Source: Lepidostoma basale
Taxonomy: Eukaryota > Arthropoda > Insecta > Trichoptera > Lepidostomatidae
Reading direction: 5' to 3'
Assembly (NCBI GenBank): GCA_022606425.2
Contig: JAHDVF020000126.1
Location: forward strand, 233,501-297,500
DNA length: 64,000 bases
The notes under the pieces were generated by a model, which saw only the letters and a list, made by a program, of their open reading frames with translations, searched no databases and had not been told where the DNA came from. This document shows, in pieces, positions 60,425 to 64,000 of this stretch. Within the stretch, counting starts at the first letter, position 1, and every line of letters begins with the position of its first letter. The position numbers and the translations under genes were made by a program.

Positions 60425-60620
60425 AACAATATGTACACCGATGAAGGATCTGAACCATACGAAACATGTTTGTGAAGAGTGTCATAAAGTTACAGTAACA
60501 TAATCGTGTCTCCAAAAATTTTCCTCAAAACCTTTCGTTTAAATATTCCCAGTTTGATTTCTTCTCTCAGCGTCAGAGACCATGTTTCCCAGCCGTAAGT
60601 GACTACCGATCATCAGATGA
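60425..60620 (-). mobile_element. Decayed hammerhead-like repeat, then RTE-like fragment
   Basis: 60438-60470 (plus) reads CCGATGA, weak hairpin, GAAAC, AT, GTT. 60505-60615 (minus) encodes PVVTYGWETWSLTLREEIKL GIFKRKVLRKIFG, an RTE block with one frame intact. Confidence 0.45.
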
Positions 60621-60629
60621 TTTTATTTA

Positions 60630-61075
60630 ATGCCAATAACCATAGTATTTTTAATTGAATTGTTTAATACTTAAGAGTAGAAATATTACAAACCCATTAC
60701 CAACAAAAATAAAACACGTTTTTTTTCGATACATTCTGTCATACATTTTTTATTTACCTCCGGCCTTACGTGTTTACCCTGAGCGATCTACTTGCAAAGG
60801 AAAAAAAAACAAATGAGCATTACAAAAAGCAATGGTCATTTGTTTACCAAATACAATTGAAATTGATTACGTCACATTCCACGTCGATTTTAACCCCCTT
60901 ACTTCGGTAAACTGTTTACTTAGGCAATCGACCGATTCGAGAGTGGGCCATACGAAAATACCACACATATACAAAAGTCAGTGTCACACGTTTCTTTTGC
61001 CTTTACACATTTTGTTTTATATGTAGATGTGAGCATTTAATAGTGGTCACTAAATAAAACAGAATCGAAGTGTCC
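60630..61075. other. Unassigned sequence
   Basis: 60830-61000 is mixed sequence (ACATTCCACGTCGATTTTAA, CGACCGATTCGAGAGTGGGC) with no repeat match. A 64-codon frame there has no domain. Confidence 0.25.
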
Positions 61076-61089
61076 TCAGTATGAAAACA

Positions 61090-61480
61090 TTGTTAAGATA
61101 ATCGAATGATTTAACTGAAATCTCTGATGGAAGTTTATTTTGAATAATAATTAAATAAAACTAAGGGAATATAATACCACCTCCTTCGACTGATATTATT
61201 AGGTAAAGTGGAGAAACATCGGGAAGTTGGTAGAAGGCAGCTGTCCTGGCTGCGGAACATCAAAGAGTGGATAGGAACAACAAGAGTTCAAAACCTGTTC
61301 TAAGTGACGCAGGATAGAGATACCTTTGCTGCAGTGATCGTGAATGTTGGAGGGACCTGACACGGCACCGAAAGAAGAAGAAGAAGCTTTTAAACTACTT
61401 CCATTTTTGTCTTTATTTTGACAGCGACCAGTTTCGCCAGGCTCGCTGACATCGATAGACTGGTGGCACTATTATTAACT
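61090..61480. mobile_element. Hammerhead-type inverted-repeat element split by an RTE-D insertion
   Basis: 61093-61162 (ATGATTTAACTGAAATCTC ... TTAAATAAAAC) and 61388-61470 (ACTACTTCCATTTTTGTC, GACAGCGACCAGTTTCGCC) are two parts of the 1163-1375 type element. Between them 61165-61386 carries an RTE-D 3' end, with GRRQLSWLRNIKEWIGTTRV and a (GAA)n tail. Confidence 0.65.
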
Positions 61481-61639
61481 GACTCCTTTTGATCTTAAGA
61501 ATTCTTGGGAGGTGTGCCCATTGACAATTTTTTTAATGAGGATTAAAACATTGCATATAATCATATCTCTTTAAATAAATTACTTATTTTGCGATGACCT
61601 TTTTACATCTTTCATTCAGGTTATTCCGACATGTCTGTT

Positions 61640-61960
61640 CAGGTCATCCTTCCACCGTAGTTGCGGTTACAGTGTACTTCTCTTTGCCGTCCACGGTCTC
61701 CAAGTCAACAACAGTCTTCTTGTCTATTTTTCGTCCGAGCTTCTAGGTACGTGACCTGCCTGTTGTAACTTTAGTCGCTACCCGGTGGATGATGTCAGTG
61801 ACCTTTGATTTTTTTCTTTTACCGTATCGTTTCTGACTCTTCCTCTTAGGGTTATTCCTAACATGGCTCTTTCCACGGCTCTTTGGGTCAATCGTACTTT
61901 CTCGGCACTTTGTTTAGACAATGTTACAGTTTCGAGGCCATAAGTAGCAACTGGCAGCTT
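61640..61960 (-). mobile_element. RTE-like family F, upstream C-terminal block
   Basis: The minus strand encodes YGLETVTLSKQSAEKVRLTQ, RAVERAMLGITLRGRVRNDT and further VTDIIHRVATKVTTGRSRT. These are the Y-G-x-E-T, Q-R-A-x-E-R-A-M-L-G and D-I-x-x-R-V blocks also seen at 33570-33900, here one step earlier in the protein. Confidence 0.6.
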
Positions 61961-61984
61961 TCGGAAAAATGGTTTATATTAAAA

Positions 61985-62560
61985 AAACTGGAAAATACCA
62001 ATCTACCTGAAAATATTCTTTACTTTGGACAACAATTTGCATTTCATTAAATGAGAACATTATTTTGCAACGATAATCTTAACTTGAAAACTCCGACAAA
62101 GAATGATTAAATGTTATATATGGGTTGTTCTACTATATGGCTGCGAAACCTGGACTCTGAAAGTGAATGTAATGAACCGGTTGGAAGCGTTCGAGATGTG
62201 GATATACCGCAGAATGCTCCGTATACCGTGGACCGATAGGGTCAGTAATGCAGACGTACTACAGAGAGCCAGAGTCAATAGAGAGCTGTTATGGAGTGTG
62301 AAAATTAGAAAGGTCTCATATTTGGTTCATGTGCTAAGAGGAGAAAAATACCACCTCCTTCGACTAATATTAATGGGTAAAGTGGAGGGTCGTTGGGGAA
62401 GTGGTAGAAGGCAGCTGTCCTGGCTGTGGAATATCAAAGAGTGGACAGGAATAACAAGAGTTCAGAACCTGTTCCAAGTGGCGCAGGATAGATGTGCCTT
62501 TGCTGCAGTGATCGCCAACGTTAGGGGGACCTGACAGGGCACCGAAAGAAGAAGGACAAC
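61985..62560 (+). mobile_element. RTE-like family D, near-intact C-terminal domain
   Basis: The frame at 62103-62534 encodes WVVLLYGCETWTLKVNVMNR, LEAFEMWIYRRMLRIPWTDR, VSNADVLQRARVNRELLWSV, GEKYHLLRLILMGKVEGRWG and VAQDRCAFAAVIANVRGT. All expected blocks are present in one frame. Upstream, 62040-62100 (ATTATTTTGCAACGATAATC) continues the element out of frame. The end GACAGGGCACCGAAAGAAGA is intact. Confidence 0.8.
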
Positions 62561-62569
62561 AATTATCTT

Positions 62570-63120
62570 TCTGCTCTAGCTCATCACAACACTTCAGTGT
62601 TGATGACCATAGTAGTCCATGGGATCCGCAATAATCTGCGATGGAGACACACTTCAAAGGTTGCGAATGATGGTATTAATTTATATTTTTCAATTGTTTA
62701 ATTTTGAAAATTTTCAATGGAGCTAGAAGCTTGTTAGAAGATCTCAAAAGTGGAGACAGGATTTTGACTAGATTCGATTCAAATTTCTTATCCAACGGTA
62801 TTCAATGTTCAAATTTATTACATGACGCTTTGGTAGAAAAAAGCGATTGTGCGCTTCTGAGTTTCAATAAATTATTAATAAGTCCCTTCGTGAACTTGAC
62901 TTGTGGGGAGAGGTACCTAATGACAAATCGATTGACGATACCGTGTGGAAAAGTGTCTCCTATCTACGCTTATGATGACGTAAACGGCGTAAAAATGTGG
63001 GTAATTTAAAAACGATATTGCTATCTGATGTAAGGGATATGCATATAATAAAATTTAATATACCTCTCAGACACTTTATTTTGTATTAACGCAGAAAAAG
63101 GTATGAAAAATAATTGACAT
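62570..63120. other. Unassigned sequence with a 101-codon frame
   Basis: A plus-strand frame at 62704-63009 starts MKIFNGARSLLEDLKSGDRI and ends DDVNGVKMWVI. No domain is recognisable; composition is ordinary and I see no splice or start context that supports it as a gene. 62580-62660 repeats part of the RTE-D flank. Confidence 0.25.
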
Positions 63121-63149
63121 TTACTAATTGTTTCTTAAACGATATTTAA

Positions 63150-63400
63150 AAAATCTTCTTCTTTTTCTTCTTCTCTTTATAGACCTTTGGTCTGTTCCTG
63201 AAATCAGGCTGGCCTCTCTTGGGAGGATGACTCCCAACTATCTCTCCATCTCTTCGGCGGTCTTCCGAAGGAACGGCAGCCGGCAGGAATCGGATGCGCC
63301 ACAGCGTGTGGGATTCTGGTGTTCCATTCCAGTATCTTCTGCGTTGTCTGCCCCATCTCACGACATCCTCCGCCTTGCAGATCTCAAGCTTAAAAAATCA
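63150..63400 (-). mobile_element. RTE-like family B, 3' end
   Basis: The frame at 63146-63361 encodes MRWGRQRRRYWNGTPESHTL and, after a shift, IRFLPAAVPSEDRRRDGEIV. It is a shortened copy of 32930-33266. The tail (GAA)n is at 63153-63175. Confidence 0.7.
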
Positions 63401-63429
63401 GTACTAAATATTTATGAATATGTTTAATT

Positions 63430-63980
63430 GAAGATGCTGGATTCTGTTATTCGAACTGTCAGAGTTTTCAGAGACACCCGGGTCCTAAGAACTCTATATA
63501 ACTCCTTGGTCAGAACAGGCTCGAGGGAGATGCCGTGATATGAAGTCCTCATGAGGCTCAGTATTCTTTCATTTTGAAGAGGGTCCACAATTTTTTTGAG
63601 AACCTTTTACCTTAGAGAGTACGGGGTATATCCTTGTCCCTACCAACGGCATTTCTCTTGGGTATGCTAGGGTATAACTCCCTTGAACTGAGGAGGGATG
63701 GATTTGCAAAACGCATTTTTTCAAGCTGATTCGGGGCTCTATTGAGAACCTCTATGTTTTGAAATAAATAGGTATTTTGTTCCTGATAGCCACATGCGAC
63801 AATGCCAAATTCAATTGTTCTTTGCTTCGTCACGCAGAACTAACCTGCTTTGGGGTTGTAGGAAGAGAAATTCGGACGTTGAATTTAATCGTCCCGGATT
63901 TGGACATTATTAGTGCAGTGTGGCAGTGTTCATAAAAAATATATTACAAATTCTGGAAAGGGAACACCCCTTATTGACGT
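63430..63980 (+). mobile_element. Jockey-like retrotransposon, decayed
   Basis: Order of blocks follows 56060-56600: TRVLRTLYNSLVRTGSRE, LRTFYLREYGVYPCPYQRHF, GYNSLELRRDGFAKRIF, YFVPDSHMRQCQIQLFFASS RRTNLLWG and DLDIISA. Stops and frameshifts are frequent. It runs to the end of the window without a tail. Confidence 0.6.
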
Positions 63981-64000
63981 CAAGATATTTGGGATCCTTC

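Noticed and set aside
1..64000. LTR retrotransposons or integrated viruses
   Set aside because: No long direct repeats with TG..CA ends, and no gag, protease, integrase or viral protein signatures were recognised.
1..64000. CRISPR arrays or bacterial operons
   Set aside because: Repeats are dispersed transposons or microsatellites; there are no regularly spaced spacers and no dense gene organisation.

Overview
The window is AT-rich, intron-bearing animal DNA, almost certainly from an insect. The retrotransposon proteins, the tRNA-derived SINEs and the one recognisable host exon all fit an insect; I cannot name the order. No bacterial operon, phage or CRISPR logic is present.

Only one host gene is recognisable. 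On the minus strand, 13528-13624 encodes a signal peptide followed by WQENVRPKMFVQLG and then a splice donor. This matches the N-terminus of insect semaphorin-1a (fasciclin IV). A short 5' leader with a splice acceptor lies just upstream (13625-13681). A strongly GC-rich block (14337-14698) with a TATA box on its minus-strand upstream side (14725-14732) is the probable first leader exon and promoter. Positions 1-13527 would then be first-intron sequence, and 14740-64000 upstream or intergenic DNA. I saw no further semaphorin exons.

The rest is transposon debris. (1) RTE-like non-LTR retrotransposons of at least seven families (called A to G here) survive mostly as 5'-truncated C-terminal fragments. 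The commonest, family A, has the 3' end CATCACGCCGTCTCCCC plus a (TTAG)n tail. (2) Jockey-like elements end in (TTGAT)n. (3) CR1/L2-like 3' ends are present. (4) tRNA-derived SINEs occur, and one short element borrows the family A 3' end. (5) DNA transposons include a Tc1/mariner-superfamily copy at 30830-32379 with long terminal repeats, whose unoccupied target is preserved in a paralogous repeat at 59315-59318; a Harbinger-like MITE; a pogo/Tigger-like end; and palindromic MITEs.

The most interesting signal is window-wide. Many otherwise unrelated inverted-repeat elements carry the same small architecture: CTGANGA, a hairpin, GAAAC, 2-4 bases, then GTC/GTT/GTA. This is the conserved core of a minimal type I hammerhead ribozyme. 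The best copy (47439-47496, minus) has every core base, a 4-bp stem II and a 10-bp stem I with an internal loop. In several families the terminal inverted repeat itself forms stem I. Stem II sequences differ between families while pairing is kept. Many copies are decayed.
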